Below, piece after piece: positions 1-9,638 of a stretch of 64,000 nt of DNA. The stretch is from Neopusillimonas maritima (GTDB lineage Bacteria; Pseudomonadota; Gammaproteobacteria; Burkholderiales; Burkholderiaceae_B): positions 62,001 through 126,000 of the forward strand of contig NZ_NQOU01000006.1 of assembly GCF_003576595.1 (NCBI RefSeq), given 5' to 3'. The notes under the pieces were generated by a model. It did no database searches and was not told the origin of the DNA. It worked only from the letters and a program-made list of their open reading frames with translations. A program made the translations under genes and the position numbers. Numbering within the stretch: position 1 is the first letter of the stretch; each line of letters opens with the position of its first letter.

Positions 1-65
1 TTGCGCAGGAATTCCAGGCCATCGTCGAGCATTACGTAGAACAACGGTACGGCGCCGGCGCTTGA
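1..65 (+). CDS. ispG: 3' end of ispG (4-hydroxy-3-methylbut-2-enyl diphosphate synthase), partial
   Basis: Only the last 20 codons are inside the window. Reading from base 3 gives a C-terminus AQEFQAIVEHYVEQRYGAGA followed by TGA at 63-65. The assignment rests mainly on context: ispG (gcpE) directly precedes hisS in Burkholderiales. The short acidic/aromatic tail is compatible with it, but the fragment has no catalytic motif. IspG is the 4Fe-4S enzyme of the penultimate step of the MEP isoprenoid pathway. Confidence 0.5.
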   Translation, partial: AQEFQAIVEHYVEQRYGAGA

Positions 66-99
66 TCGCGCTTTGCGTCTAATTAAAACAAGAGCAGGT

Positions 100-1389
100 A
101 TGTCGCAGTCATTTCAGAAGGTTCATGCCATTACGGGCATGAAAGATGTATTGCCCGATGGCAGTGCGCAGTGGGAGCAGTTGGAAAAAATCGTCCGCGA
201 GTGGTTGGCGGCATACGGTTATCGTAATATTCGTACCCCGGTGCTGGAGCACACGCGTTTGTTCGCGCGCGGTATCGGTGAAGTGACCGATATTGTCGAG
301 AAGGAAATGTACTCCTTCACCGACGCGCTCAACGACGAGAAACTTACGCTGCGACCCGAGTTTACCGCCGGTATTGTGCGTGCCACGATTGAGCACAATC
401 TGGTCTACGACCGACCACAACGCGTGTTTTCCATGGGGCCGGTTTTCCGCCACGAGAAGCCGCAGCGCGGGCGTTATCGTCAATTTCACCAAATTGATGT
501 TGAAGCGTTGGGTTTGAAAGGCCCGGATGTGGATGCTGAGCTTATTGTGATGTTGGGGCGCTTGTGGAAAACGCTGGGGCTGAATGATGTGCGTCTGGAG
601 TTGAATTCGCTGGGGCAGGCGGACGAACGTCTGCGGCATCGCGAAGCTTTGGTGGCTTATCTTGAACGGCACGTTGACGTGTTGGACGAAGAAGGGCGTC
701 GTCGTATGTATACCAATCCTTTGCGTGTGCTGGACACAAAAAATCCAGCCATGCAGGAAATGGCCAATGGCGCCCCACGTTTATTTGATTTTTTGGGTAA
801 CGAGACTCGTGCGCATTTCGACGGAGTTTGTGATCGTTTGAGCGACGCGGGTATCGCCTATTCTCTGAATCCAAGGCTGGTCCGTGGTCTTGATTACTAC
901 AACCTTACCGTGTTTGAGTGGGTTACCGACCAACTTGGGGCTCAAGGCACCGTATGCGGTGGCGGCCGATACGATGGCCTGGTTGAACTGCTGGGGGGTA
1001 AGCCTACACCGGCGGTGGGTTTTGCGATCGGGATGGAGCGTTTGCTTGACTTGTGGTCGCAAAGCCGCCCGGCGATTGATACGCCGGAATGCCAGGTTTA
1101 TATGATTTATCAATCGGAACCCGCCCAGCGCATGTCGGCAACATTGGCCGAGCAGTTGCGCGATGCCGGCTTGCGCGTTATTGTCCATGCCGGCTCCAGC
1201 GGTTTTAAGTCGCAATTCAAGCGCGCCGACGCCAGTGGAGCGGTTGTGGCCGTCATTATTGGTGAGCAAGAACACCAGAATAATGAGGTCAGCATAAAAT
1301 GGCTGCGCGCTGATTTAATTGAAAACGATATTCAACAGGAAACGATTCCCGCAAATCGCCTGGTAGACGCAATAAAACAAAAGGTTTAA
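100..1389 (+). CDS. hisS: histidyl-tRNA synthetase
   Basis: Class II aminoacyl-tRNA synthetase that charges tRNA-His in the cytoplasm, 429 aa from the chosen start. Visible motifs are the class II motif 2 (FRHEKPQRGRYRQFHQ), the histidine-specific signature RGLDYYNLTVFEW and motif 3 (GFAIGMERL), followed by an anticodon-binding domain in the last 100 residues. The frame is open to a TTG at 73. The ATG at 100 is preferred because an AG-rich ribosome site lies just upstream and the protein then begins MSQSFQKVHAITGMKD, like other HisS proteins. It lies 35 bp after ispG and 7 bp before yfgM, so it is probably part of one operon running through hisC. It is a full-length family member. Confidence 0.96.
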   Translation: MSQSFQKVHAITGMKDVLPDGSAQWEQLEKIVREWLAAYGYRNIRTPVLEHTRLFARGIGEVTDIVEKEMYSFTDALNDEKLTLRPEFTAGIVRATIEHNLVYDRPQRVFSMGPVFRHEKPQRGRYRQFHQIDVEALGLKGPDVDAELIVMLGRLWKTLGLNDVRLELNSLGQADERLRHREALVAYLERHVDVLDEEGRRRMYTNPLRVLDTKNPAMQEMANGAPRLFDFLGNETRAHFDGVCDRLSDAGIAYSLNPRLVRGLDYYNLTVFEWVTDQLGAQGTVCGGGRYDGLVELLGGKPTPAVGFAIGMERLLDLWSQSRPAIDTPECQVYMIYQSEPAQRMSATLAEQLRDAGLRVIVHAGSSGFKSQFKRADASGAVVAVIIGEQEHQNNEVSIKWLRADLIENDIQQETIPANRLVDAIKQKV

Positions 1390-1396
1390 AGAAAGA

Positions 1397-2032
1397 ATGG
1401 CATACGATCTGGAAGAACAGGAGAAACTAGACGCAATCCGGCAGTGGTGGGAGCGCTATGGCACGCTTATCGTAACTGTTTTGGTTGTTATTGCAGCATC
1501 GTTCGCGGGTTGGCGTGGTTGGCAATGGTATGAAACCAATCAGGCCAAGCAGGCCATGGGTTATTTTGAAGCCCTTGAAACGGCAGCCACGAATGAACAA
1601 AGTGAAGAATCTTTGGCCCGTGTGCGGGCGGCCAGCGAAACATTACGCGAGGATTTTCCCAAATCGGGTTATGCCTCGCGAGGCGCATTAGTGGCGGCAC
1701 GTGTATTGCAAGAGCGTGATGATTACGCCGGGGCCACGGAACAATTGAATTGGGTCATTGAACAAAGTGGCGATGCCGCGCTGGTGCCGTTGGCACGTTT
1801 GCGTCTGGCTGGTGTTTTGTTACAACAAAAGGAATATGACGCCGCGTTGAAAGCATTGGAAAACCCGCCAGAAGCGTTCGCAGCGCTTTATGCCGATCGT
1901 CGTGGCGATATTCTGGCGGCGCAAGGAAAGTCGGATGAAGCCAGGCAAGCATGGCAAAGTGCAGTGGAAACCTTGGGTGATGACCCCATGGTACAAATTA
2001 TTGAACTCAAAATAGACGCCCTGGGAGACTAA
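1397..2032 (+). CDS. yfgM: YfgM-type ancillary SecYEG translocon subunit (TPR protein)
   Basis: Inner-membrane protein of 211 aa with a short cytoplasmic N-terminus (MAYDLEEQEKLDAIRQWW), one membrane segment at about residues 22-44 and a periplasmic domain of TPR-like helical repeats. In the family, YfgM joins the SecYEG translocon and cooperates with periplasmic chaperones such as PpiD. The N-terminal EEQEKLDAIRQWWERYG block and the position between hisS and bamB are the diagnostic features. An AAAGAAAG ribosome site precedes the ATG. The stop lies 4 bp before bamB, which suggests co-transcription of the envelope-biogenesis pair yfgM-bamB. Confidence 0.88.
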   Translation: MAYDLEEQEKLDAIRQWWERYGTLIVTVLVVIAASFAGWRGWQWYETNQAKQAMGYFEALETAATNEQSEESLARVRAASETLREDFPKSGYASRGALVAARVLQERDDYAGATEQLNWVIEQSGDAALVPLARLRLAGVLLQQKEYDAALKALENPPEAFAALYADRRGDILAAQGKSDEARQAWQSAVETLGDDPMVQIIELKIDALGD

Positions 2033-2036
2033 GATA

Positions 2037-3194
2037 ATGCGCAAAGCAGGTTTTCGCCGTTGGCAAAAGGGCGCGGGCGTCGTGATGACGTCGTTCGTCT
2101 TGGCAGGTTGCTCCTGGTTTTCTCCCAGTGACCCACGTTACGAGCCCACCCCTCTCACCGAGTATCCGGCGCAAATTTCAGCAGCAGCCGGCTGGAATGT
2201 ATCCATTGGCAGTGGTTCCGGCCCCGGTTTTGTTCCCCAGTTGGTGGGCGAGTCGGTCTACGCGGCGGCGCCCAATGGCTCAGTGGTTAAAGTTGCATTG
2301 GGCAGTGGTGCTGTTCAATGGCGTGCCGATGCAGATATTCCGCTGTCGGCCGGTGCGGGTTCCGATGGCGTGACCACAGCGGTAGCGGGTCCAGACGGCA
2401 CAGTCGTGGCTTTTAACGATCAAGGCCAGGAGAAATGGCGCGCCAAGGCAAGCAGCGAGGTGTTTATTCCACCGGCGGTAGGTGAGGGCATCGTGGCGGT
2501 GCGTAGTAGCGACTACCGCATTCAGGCGTTTGACGCCAACACAGGTGATTTGCTTTGGAGCCTGCAGCGCCCCGGCCCGGCACTGGCCTTAAAAACCAGC
2601 ATGCAAATGCTGATTATCGAGGGCGTGGTGATCTCCGGTCTGCCCAATGGTCGCGTGATTGTGATTGATGCCCGTAATGGGGCTGTGCAGTGGGAAGGTA
2701 ATGTCTCTTCGGCGCGCGGTGCAACCGACCTTGAGCGTATCAACGATGTGGTGGGTAAACCGCAGGCGCTTGGGCCTTTGCTTTGCGCTGCATCGTATCA
2801 GGGGCGTATTGTATGTTTCGATGTTTCTCAGGGGGGTGTGCCCATCTGGGAGCAGCGTTTCTCGACTTCCCAGGGTATTGTGGCAGACAGCCAGCAAGTG
2901 TATGCGGCTAACCAGCGCGACGTGGCCTACGCCTTTAGTCTGAACGATGGTACCGAGCGCTGGAAGCAGGAACAATTGCGCAATCGGCGTCTGTCCGGTC
3001 CGGCAGTGGTGCCCCAAGCTGTTGCCTATGGCGACCTCGATGGATATATCCATTTCCTATCGCGAGTGAATGGCGATTTATTGGGCCGTGTGCAGGTTGG
3101 CAGTGGACCTATTGTGTCGCCGTTGGTAAGCACGCCGCGAGGGGTGCTGGTGCAAACCGACGGCGGTAATCTCGTACTTGTTGGTGTCAATTGA
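2037..3194 (+). CDS. bamB: outer membrane assembly lipoprotein BamB
   Basis: Beta-propeller lipoprotein subunit of the BAM complex that inserts beta-barrel proteins into the outer membrane. The 385-aa product has a basic N-terminus, a hydrophobic segment and a lipobox VLAGC with the lipidated cysteine at residue 25. Repeated PQQ-like propeller blades follow, for example [20 protein letters not shown] and GAVQWEG. Its stop overlaps the der start (TTGA), so translation of the two is probably coupled. The length matches BamB of other betaproteobacteria (about 380-390 aa). Confidence 0.94.
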   Translation: MRKAGFRRWQKGAGVVMTSFVLAGCSWFSPSDPRYEPTPLTEYPAQISAAAGWNVSIGSGSGPGFVPQLVGESVYAAAPNGSVVKVALGSGAVQWRADADIPLSAGAGSDGVTTAVAGPDGTVVAFNDQGQEKWRAKASSEVFIPPAVGEGIVAVRSSDYRIQAFDANTGDLLWSLQRPGPALALKTSMQMLIIEGVVISGLPNGRVIVIDARNGAVQWEGNVSSARGATDLERINDVVGKPQALGPLLCAASYQGRIVCFDVSQGGVPIWEQRFSTSQGIVADSQQVYAANQRDVAYAFSLNDGTERWKQEQLRNRRLSGPAVVPQAVAYGDLDGYIHFLSRVNGDLLGRVQVGSGPIVSPLVSTPRGVLVQTDGGNLVLVGVN

Positions 3195-4642
3195 AAAACA
3201 CGTTGTTCAAACCCGTTGTCGCGCTGGTTGGGCGCGCCAATGTGGGCAAATCCACACTATTCAACCGTCTTACACGGTCGCGTGCTGCGCTCGTAGCCGA
3301 CTTCGCCGGCTTAACACGTGATCGTCATTACGGTGAAGGCCGCCTGGGCAATCATGCTTATCTGGTAGTAGACACCGGTGGCTTTGAGCCAATCGCGAAA
3401 GAAGGCATTATGGTGGAAATGGCGCGCCAGACCGAGCAAGCCATTGCCGAGGCCGATGTGGTTATTTTTCTTGTAGATGCTCGGGCGGGTATTAACGCAC
3501 ACGATCACGAAATTGCCCGTTTGTTGCGCCGTGCGGGTCAACGTGTTTTGTTGGCGGTAAACAAAGCCGAAGGCATGAAACACGGGTCCGCCGCTGCGGA
3601 ATTCTATGAATTGGGCCTGGGTGAACCGTACCCTATTTCTGCTTCGCATGGCGATGGCGTGGTCGACTTGATCGACAACGCGCTTTCATTCCTTGATGAC
3701 GGTGTTGCTGGCCAGGAAAGCGGCCAGGAAGCGTCCGATTGGACGTCTGAGGCCGACGAAAAAGAAATCAACGGTGTCGATGTTGTCGTTGAAGATGTCG
3801 CTGAGTCCGGTACCGAAAAAGATAAATATCACCGCATCAAGCTGGCCATTGTCGGTCGGCCGAACGTGGGTAAATCGACGCTCATCAATACTTTAATCGG
3901 TGAAGAGCGTGTCATCGCTTTCGATTTGCCGGGTACCACGCGCGACGCGATAGAAATTGAATTCGAGAAAGACGGCACGGCTTATACCTTAATCGATACA
4001 GCCGGTTTGAGGCGTCGCGGTAAAGTGTTCCAGGCAGTGGAAAAGTTTTCCGTGATTAAAACCCTGCAGGCTATTGAGGCATGCAATGTGGTGGTTCTCA
4101 TGCTGGATGCCCATACGGAAATTTCCGATCAGGACGCGCATATCGCCGGTTTTATTCTGGAAACCGGTCGGGCGCTGGTGATTGCCATTAACAAGTGGGA
4201 TGGGCTGGACGATCACGCCCGCGACCGTATCAAGCGCGACTTTGAACGTAAATTGCGGTTCTTGTCGTTTGCCAAGGTGCATACCATCTCCGCATTAAAA
4301 GGGCGGGGCATTCAACCGCTGATTAAATCGGTAAAGCAAGCCCATGCAGCGGCATTTGCCAAGTTGCCCACGCCGCGCCTTACGCGAGTTTTGCATGCCG
4401 CGGTCGAGCAACAGCCCCCCCCGCGCAAAGGCATTTTCCGGCCTAAAATGCGGTATGCGCACCAGGGTGGGCAGAATCCACCGCTTATTATTGTTCATGG
4501 CAACGCGCTGGATGCCATTCCTGATTCTTATCGGCGCTATCTGGAAACGCGTTTCCGCACGGAGTTCAAGCTGGAAGGTACGCCTTTACGCATTGAGTTC
4601 AAATCGTCTCAAAACCCGTATATTCAGCAGGGGGCCAAGTGA
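3191..4642 (+). CDS. der: ribosome biogenesis GTPase Der (EngA)
   Basis: Double-GTPase needed for 50S subunit maturation, 483 aa. There are two consecutive G domains: the first has [13 protein letters not shown] and NKAE; the second has [18 protein letters not shown] and NKWD. They are followed by a C-terminal KH-like domain. An acidic linker of about 45 residues (around 165-210) separates the G domains. Translation starts at TTG 3191 inside the bamB stop codon, so expression is coupled to bamB. The 3' end overlaps hisC by 4 bp. Confidence 0.96.
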   Translation: MKNTLFKPVVALVGRANVGKSTLFNRLTRSRAALVADFAGLTRDRHYGEGRLGNHAYLVVDTGGFEPIAKEGIMVEMARQTEQAIAEADVVIFLVDARAGINAHDHEIARLLRRAGQRVLLAVNKAEGMKHGSAAAEFYELGLGEPYPISASHGDGVVDLIDNALSFLDDGVAGQESGQEASDWTSEADEKEINGVDVVVEDVAESGTEKDKYHRIKLAIVGRPNVGKSTLINTLIGEERVIAFDLPGTTRDAIEIEFEKDGTAYTLIDTAGLRRRGKVFQAVEKFSVIKTLQAIEACNVVVLMLDAHTEISDQDAHIAGFILETGRALVIAINKWDGLDDHARDRIKRDFERKLRFLSFAKVHTISALKGRGIQPLIKSVKQAHAAAFAKLPTPRLTRVLHAAVEQQPPPRKGIFRPKMRYAHQGGQNPPLIIVHGNALDAIPDSYRRYLETRFRTEFKLEGTPLRIEFKSSQNPYIQQGAK

Positions 4643-5736
4643 GTCGATTCTGGAGTGATCATGTTTCCGGTTTGTCGCCTTATGTGCCGGGAGAGCAGCC
4701 GCGGGTAGCCGACCTGCTGAAACTGAATACCAACGAGCATCCGTGGGGCCCTTCGCCCAAAGCGCTGGCGGCCATCAAGGAGGCCGCCGATAATCGCCTG
4801 CGTTTATATCCAGACCCGCAAGCCACGGCTTTGCGTGAAGTGTTGGCGGAACATCATGGCGTGACACCCGATTGTATTTTTGTCGGGAACGGGTCTGATG
4901 AAGTATTGGCTCATTTATTCAATGCTTTGTTTCGACGCCAGGGTCGGGCGCTGCGTATGCCGGATATCACCTATAGCTTTTACCGCAGCTATTGCAAACT
5001 GTTTGGCATCACCCCCGAATTGATCCCTCTCTCAGACGATCTGTCTATACGGCCAAATGACTACTTGCCGCGGGCAGATGGGGATTTAGTCGCAGGGATT
5101 ATTTTTGCCAATCCGAACGCACCCACCGGACGGGCATTGCCATTGCAGGACATCGCCCGTATTGCCAAGGCGAATCCGGATATTCCGGTGGTGGTTGATG
5201 AGGCCTATGTGGATTTTGGAGCCGAGTCATCGGTGGCCTTACTGGAACAGTGCGCCAATATTGTGGCCGTACATACTTTCTCCAAGTCGCGTGCGCTGGC
5301 TGGATTAAGGGTGGGTTATGTTGTTGCGAATCCGCCTATCGTGGAAGGGCTGGAGCGTGTCAAAGACAGTTTTAACTCTTATCCACTTGATTCTTTGGCG
5401 CTGGCTGGTGCAATTGCGTCGGTGCAAGACGATGATTACTTTCGCCAAGCCTGCAATGCGGTTATCAATGCGCGCGACACCTTGACCCGGAATTTAACTG
5501 AACTGGGTTTTCAGGTGTTGCCCAGCGCGGCCAATTTCGTTTTCGCAACCCATCCGCAACACGACGCTGCGTTGTTGTTTAGGGCTTTGCGCAAGCATCA
5601 TATTTTAGTGCGGCATTTTCCGCTTGAACGAATTGATCAGTATTTACGTATATCAGTGGGAACACCCGACGATAACGAACGCCTGTGCAAGGCGTTGAAA
5701 ACAATTATTACAACCTCCCACCCATCGTCAGCATAG
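4639..5736 (+). CDS. hisC: histidinol-phosphate aminotransferase
   Basis: PLP-dependent class I/II aminotransferase (365 aa) converting imidazole-acetol phosphate to histidinol phosphate in histidine synthesis. Visible are the substrate-loop NPNAPTG, the PLP aspartate region [10 protein letters not shown], the PLP-lysine motif [16 protein letters not shown] and the C-terminal arginine in [10 protein letters not shown]. It starts at GTG 4639, overlapping the der stop (GTGA). Its place among translation and ribosome genes, away from a his operon, suggests it may be one of two hisC copies in the genome (inference). It could also serve aromatic amino acid transamination. Confidence 0.92.
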   Translation: MSRFWSDHVSGLSPYVPGEQPRVADLLKLNTNEHPWGPSPKALAAIKEAADNRLRLYPDPQATALREVLAEHHGVTPDCIFVGNGSDEVLAHLFNALFRRQGRALRMPDITYSFYRSYCKLFGITPELIPLSDDLSIRPNDYLPRADGDLVAGIIFANPNAPTGRALPLQDIARIAKANPDIPVVVDEAYVDFGAESSVALLEQCANIVAVHTFSKSRALAGLRVGYVVANPPIVEGLERVKDSFNSYPLDSLALAGAIASVQDDDYFRQACNAVINARDTLTRNLTELGFQVLPSAANFVFATHPQHDAALLFRALRKHHILVRHFPLERIDQYLRISVGTPDDNERLCKALKTIITTSHPSSA

Positions 5737-5807
5737 CGATTTACGGGAAAACCCTGTACAGTTACAGCTTGCGGTATTTCTATAACAACACAATTGGAGT
5801 AAAGCCA

Positions 5808-6047
5808 ATGAGCAACAAAGGGCAAACATTACAAGACCCGTTTTTGAACGCACTTCGTAAGGAACATGTTCCCGTTTCCATTTATCTGGTAAATGGTATC
5901 AAACTGCAAGGTCAGGTTGAGTCTTTCGATCAATACGTGGTGCTGCTGCGCAATACCGTCACGCAAATGGTATACAAGCATGCCATTTCCACCGTTGTAC
6001 CGGCACGTCCGGTTAATTTGCAGGTTGATGACGCTGCTGCCGAATAA
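5808..6047 (+). CDS. hfq: RNA chaperone Hfq
   Basis: 79-residue Sm-like RNA-binding protein that pairs small RNAs with mRNAs as a hexamer. The N-terminus [19 protein letters not shown], the Sm1 region [19 protein letters not shown] and the Sm2 signature YKHAIST are all intact. Only a short acidic tail (DDAAAE) follows the core. The frame is open further upstream to 5685 inside hisC. The ATG at 5808 is chosen because it gives the canonical Hfq N-terminus and has a TTGGAG ribosome site 8 bp before it. A strong terminator follows immediately. Confidence 0.97.
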   Translation: MSNKGQTLQDPFLNALRKEHVPVSIYLVNGIKLQGQVESFDQYVVLLRNTVTQMVYKHAISTVVPARPVNLQVDDAAAE

Positions 6048-6072
6048 GTCAGCCGTTTCTGTTGGTCTCAGT

Positions 6073-6112
6073 AAAACCCGCCATGCACGCTGTGCAGGCG
6101 GGTTTTCGTTTC
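6073..6112 (+). terminator. rho-independent terminator after hfq
   Basis: A perfect 10-bp stem (AAAACCCGCC at 6073-6082 with GGCGGGTTTT at 6097-6106) encloses a loop that itself contains TGCA repeats. The stem runs into a T-rich tract. It lies 25 bp after the hfq stop and 12 bp before hflX, so hflX probably receives read-through or has its own promoter. Confidence 0.88.
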
Positions 6113-6123
6113 TTTATGTTTGA

Positions 6124-7221
6124 ATGAAATCTTTAATTATCAGTGTTGATCTGGGCAACCCGGATTTCCAGGCTCATTCCGATGAGTTCGTGATGCTTGC
6201 CGAAGGTGCCGGCGCCGAGATTGTGGGTCATTTGGTTGCCCGCCGTCAACGGCCTGACGCAGCGTACTTCATTGGCAAAGGCAAACTTGATGAGGCCGCA
6301 TTATTGGCCGATTCAACTGAGGCCGAAATTATTCTGTTCGATCAACCTTTATCGCCGGCACAACAGCGCAATATTGAGCGGGCGCTCAAGCGCAGGGTCA
6401 TTGATCGTGTCGCACTCATTCTGGATATTTTCGCGTTGCGTGCGCAAAGCCATGAAGGTAAATTGCAGGTTGAGTTGGCCCAGCTTCAGCATTTGGTGAC
6501 ACGCCTAACACGCATGTGGACCCACCTTGAGCGTCAGCGTGGAGGTATAGGGATGCGTGGCCCCGGTGAGTCTCAACTGGAAATGGACAAGCGCATGATC
6601 GGCGCCAAGGTCAAGTTGCTGAAAGAGCGTTTGGCCAAAGCGCAAAAGCAGCGAAACACGCAAAGGCGCGCGCGCACCCGGCGCGGAACCATGTCGGTCT
6701 CGTTGGTGGGTTACACCAACGCGGGAAAATCCACCTTATTCAACGCTTTAACACGTGCCGGCGCGTACGAGGCCGATCAATTGTTTGCCACGCTCGATAC
6801 CACCACCCGCAAGCTCTGGATCGACGGGTTTGGGCAGGTTGTGGTGTCTGATACGGTTGGGTTTATTCGCGATTTGCCTCCAACATTGATCGCGGCTTTT
6901 CGCGCCACATTGGAAGAGACTGTCCAGGCTGATTTACTATTGCATGTGGTCGATGCAGCAAGCCCACAACGTGATGAGCAAATTGCCGAAGTAAATAAAG
7001 TGCTGGGGGATATTGGGGCTGGCGAAATTCCCCGGGTTCTTGTCTACAATAAAATCGATGCAGCCGGTTATGAACCGTGGGTGGAGCGCGATGAACATGG
7101 TACCATTGTGCGAGTGTTCGTTAGTGCGCTGACGCGTGCAGGTCTTGATGGCCTGCGTCAGGCTATCATTGAATCAGGTCAAGTCGCAGGAAACAATGCG
7201 TTTAATGTCGAAAATATTTAA
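6124..7221 (+). CDS. hflX: ribosome-associated GTPase HflX
   Basis: 365-aa GTPase that binds 50S/70S ribosomes and rescues stalled or heat-damaged ribosomes in the family. The N-terminal HflX domain ends with the glycine-rich GGIGMRGPGESQLE segment, followed by a coiled-coil basic region (about 170-195) and a G domain with GYTNAGKST, DTVGFIRDLP and NKID. The hflK start codon lies inside its 3' end (26-bp overlap), so hflX, hflK and hflC form one translational unit, as in other proteobacteria. Confidence 0.94.
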   Translation: MKSLIISVDLGNPDFQAHSDEFVMLAEGAGAEIVGHLVARRQRPDAAYFIGKGKLDEAALLADSTEAEIILFDQPLSPAQQRNIERALKRRVIDRVALILDIFALRAQSHEGKLQVELAQLQHLVTRLTRMWTHLERQRGGIGMRGPGESQLEMDKRMIGAKVKLLKERLAKAQKQRNTQRRARTRRGTMSVSLVGYTNAGKSTLFNALTRAGAYEADQLFATLDTTTRKLWIDGFGQVVVSDTVGFIRDLPPTLIAAFRATLEETVQADLLLHVVDAASPQRDEQIAEVNKVLGDIGAGEIPRVLVYNKIDAAGYEPWVERDEHGTIVRVFVSALTRAGLDGLRQAIIESGQVAGNNAFNVENI

Positions 7222-8557
7222 TTTGAACGACCCGGGCTGGGGTCGCGGTAAAGGCGATGGCAATGACTCGTCGCAGCCCAATAATCAGAATCGCCCCGGT
7301 AATAACCAGGGCAATAATGGCGGCCCTCCCGACCTCGACGAGGTCTGGCGTGATTTCAACGGCAAAATAGGCTCACTGTTTGGCCGTAAGCGTCGAGGGG
7401 GTGGCAACATGGGCGGTGGCGGCAACGGTGGTGGGCCGGTTCAACTGCCTAAAGGTTCTCCAAAACTGTTTGTCTTTATCGCCATTGTATTGGTTGGTTT
7501 ATGGCTTTCCAGCGGCTTTATTATTGTGCAGGAAGGGCAGGTTGCCGTGGTGACCAAATTTGGTAAATACACGAAAACACTGAATCCCGGTTTGCAATGG
7601 CATATGCCATATCCCATTGAAGAAGCACAGCCTGTAAATATTGCGCAGTTGCGTACCTTTGAAGTGGGTTATCGCGGAAGCGTCGGCAACAAGGTGCTGA
7701 ACGAATCTCTTATGCTTACGACCGACGAAAATATCGTCGATGTGCAATACGTAGTGCAATATCGCCTCATGCCGGAAGGTGCGCCCAACTACCTGTTTGA
7801 AACAGTCGACCCCGACGACTCTGTTCGTCAGGCTGCCGAAACCGCCATGCGCGAAGTGGTCGGCCAGCGGCCTATGGATGTCGTTTTGTATTCCGGTCGT
7901 ACCGAAATTGCCAATAGTGTTCAGCAGCTTACTCAGGACATTCTCGACCGCTATAAAACCGGTGTACAGGTGAGTACTGTTGCCATACAGAACGTCCAGC
8001 CGCCGGAGCAAGTGCAAGCGGCGTTCGATGATGCCGTTAAAGCCGGTCAAGATCGCGAGCGTTTAATTAACGAAGGAAACGCCTACGCCAGTCGCATTAT
8101 TCCCGAGGCTCGCGGTCGTGCCGATCGTATGGTTTTCGATGCTCAAGGTTATACCGCGCAAGTGATCGGTACGGCGCAGGGTGATACTGCACGTTTCGCC
8201 GCAATTGAAACTGAGTTTGCCAAGGCGCCGGAAGTCACCCGCGATCGCATGTATTTAGCCACCATGCAAACAATACTTGAAAACACATCAAAGATACTTA
8301 TCGACAATCAGTCGGCCAGCAATATGTTGTATTTGCCACTTGATAAAATTATGCAGCAAGCCTCTCGCTCCAACTCGAGCACGGCGTCGCCCGATCCTGC
8401 GGCTGGTATGGCGGCAGGTTCTACCAGCCAGTCGTCCGAGGGAGGTGGCAGTTCGTCCGGCAGTACTTCCGGTAGTGGGGGGCGTAACGCCTCTGGTGGG
8501 GGTAGCCCCTACAGCAATTCGTCGAATTTGCTGACAAGTCCGTATTCGTCACGCTAA
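7196..8557 (+). CDS. hflK: FtsH protease modulator HflK
   Basis: SPFH/band-7 membrane protein (453 aa) that with HflC forms a large cage around FtsH in the inner membrane. It has a Gly/Asn-rich cytoplasmic N-terminus (about residues 10-90), a membrane segment at about 95-115, the SPFH domain and a coiled coil. A Ser/Gly-rich tail covers about the last 55 residues. ATG 7196 is preferred because CAGGAAA precedes it; ATG 7205 (MSKIFNLNDPGWG) lacks a ribosome site. The gene starts inside hflX and ends 12 bp before hflC. Confidence 0.93.
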   Translation: MRLMSKIFNLNDPGWGRGKGDGNDSSQPNNQNRPGNNQGNNGGPPDLDEVWRDFNGKIGSLFGRKRRGGGNMGGGGNGGGPVQLPKGSPKLFVFIAIVLVGLWLSSGFIIVQEGQVAVVTKFGKYTKTLNPGLQWHMPYPIEEAQPVNIAQLRTFEVGYRGSVGNKVLNESLMLTTDENIVDVQYVVQYRLMPEGAPNYLFETVDPDDSVRQAAETAMREVVGQRPMDVVLYSGRTEIANSVQQLTQDILDRYKTGVQVSTVAIQNVQPPEQVQAAFDDAVKAGQDRERLINEGNAYASRIIPEARGRADRMVFDAQGYTAQVIGTAQGDTARFAAIETEFAKAPEVTRDRMYLATMQTILENTSKILIDNQSASNMLYLPLDKIMQQASRSNSSTASPDPAAGMAAGSTSQSSEGGGSSSGSTSGSGGRNASGGGSPYSNSSNLLTSPYSSR

Positions 8558-8569
8558 GGAGGCCGCCCC

Positions 8570-9469
8570 ATGCCACGTTTTTTCCCGTATCTGGTTGGTC
8601 TGGTCATTTTATTGGCCGTTGCCTCCTCTTGTGTTTTCATAGTGCGCGAACGCGATGCCGCGCTGGTTTTTGCATTGGGTGAAGTGCGCGACACCATCAC
8701 TGAACCCGGTTTGTATTTCAAGCTGCCCCCTCCGTTTGAAAACGTCGTCCGGCTCGATAAACGTCTTCAAACCATCGAGTCGCAAGACCCTGAGCGTATT
8801 CAAACGGCTGAAAAGAAGAATCTGCTTATTGATTCTTATGCCAAATGGCGTATCAGTGATCCACGACAGTACTACGTCACTTTCGGTTTGAATAAAACAG
8901 CAGCCGAAGAACGCCTTAGCGCGCAAATCCGCGATGCCTTGAACGCAGCCGTGAACGTGCGCACGGTGAAGCAGGTGGTGTCCAGCGAACGCGGCGACAT
9001 CATGGATGAAATTTTGGCTAATGTGGCGCGTCGCGCGGCGCCGTTGGGTGTTGATGTGGTTGACGTTCGTCTTATCCGCATCGATTTTTCGCCCGAAATT
9101 TCGGAATCGGTTTATCGCCGTATGGAAGCCGAACGTAAAGAAGAGGCCAATCGTTTGCGTGCAACTGGTTCGGCGGAAAGTGAGCGAATTCGTGCCCAGG
9201 CCGACCGTGAGCGTGAAGAAATTTTAGCGAAGGCCTATGCCGACGCCCAGAATATTCGTGGTGAAGGTGATGCCGATGCCGCAGCAATTTATTCGGAAAC
9301 CTACGGCAAGAATCCCGACTTCTATAGTTTCTACCGTAGTTTGGAAAGTTATCGGTCCGCGTTTTCCAACAAAAACGACACGCTGGTGATCAGCCCGGAT
9401 ACCGACTTCTTCCGGTTCTGGGGTAATCCGCAAGGTGGACAAGCCCAAGAAGGAGCGGGCAGCCGTTAG
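8570..9469 (+). CDS. hflC: FtsH protease modulator HflC
   Basis: 299-aa SPFH/band-7 partner of HflK, anchored by an N-terminal hydrophobic segment (about residues 6-26) with the bulk in the periplasm. The family signature is visible in VVRLDKRLQTIES and in the long charged helix RRMEAERKEEANRLRATG. An AAGGAGG ribosome site precedes ATG 8570. The stop codon lies inside the stem of a terminator hairpin. The small DUF2065 gene that often follows hflC in proteobacteria is not present here. Confidence 0.94.
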   Translation: MPRFFPYLVGLVILLAVASSCVFIVRERDAALVFALGEVRDTITEPGLYFKLPPPFENVVRLDKRLQTIESQDPERIQTAEKKNLLIDSYAKWRISDPRQYYVTFGLNKTAAEERLSAQIRDALNAAVNVRTVKQVVSSERGDIMDEILANVARRAAPLGVDVVDVRLIRIDFSPEISESVYRRMEAERKEEANRLRATGSAESERIRAQADREREEILAKAYADAQNIRGEGDADAAAIYSETYGKNPDFYSFYRSLESYRSAFSNKNDTLVISPDTDFFRFWGNPQGGQAQEGAGSR

Positions 9470-9482
9470 GGCGGCTGCCTTT
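9458..9482 (+). terminator. terminator overlapping the hflC stop codon
   Basis: GGCAGCCG (9458-9465) pairs with CGGCTGCC (9472-9479) around a 6-base loop containing the TAG stop, then TTTA. The T-run is short, so termination may be partial. It would separate the hflX-hflK-hflC transcript from hisZ. Confidence 0.65.
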
Positions 9483-9505
9483 ACTTCCCAAGTGTCACCT
9501 TCACT

Positions 9506-9533
9506 TTGAAAAATGGTCTCAACACGCTACAAT
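9506..9533 (+). promoter_or_regulatory. sigma-70-type promoter upstream of hisZ
   Basis: TTGAAA (9506-9511) and TACAAT (9528-9533) are separated by 16 bp, matching the consensus at 5 of 6 positions in each box. Transcription would start near 9540. It is the only clear promoter between the hflC terminator and hisZ. A second, very strong terminator lies about 60 bp downstream (9560-9599). Confidence 0.6.
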
Positions 9534-9559
9534 ACGCCGTAAGTTGAATTACCATCCGC

Positions 9560-9599
9560 AAGCGACTTGGCGGGCTTACGCCCCAAGTCGCTTTTTGTT
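9560..9599 (+). terminator. strong terminator or attenuator in the hisZ leader
   Basis: An 11-bp perfect stem (AAGCGACTTGG at 9560-9570 with CCAAGTCGCTT at 9583-9593) is extended inward by a CG/CG pairing and followed by TTTTTGTTT. It lies between the candidate promoter and the hisZ start at 9639. It therefore either ends a roughly 60-nt RNA or attenuates hisZ-purA transcription. Confidence 0.8.
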
Positions 9600-9638
9600 T
9601 GATTAACGCCATACCCAGGTTCATCAGGGCGCTAAAAA

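Noticed and set aside
109-672. Minus-strand 187-aa ORF opposite hisS
   Set aside because: The plus strand encodes an unambiguous HisS protein with all motifs; the opposite frame has no recognisable domain.
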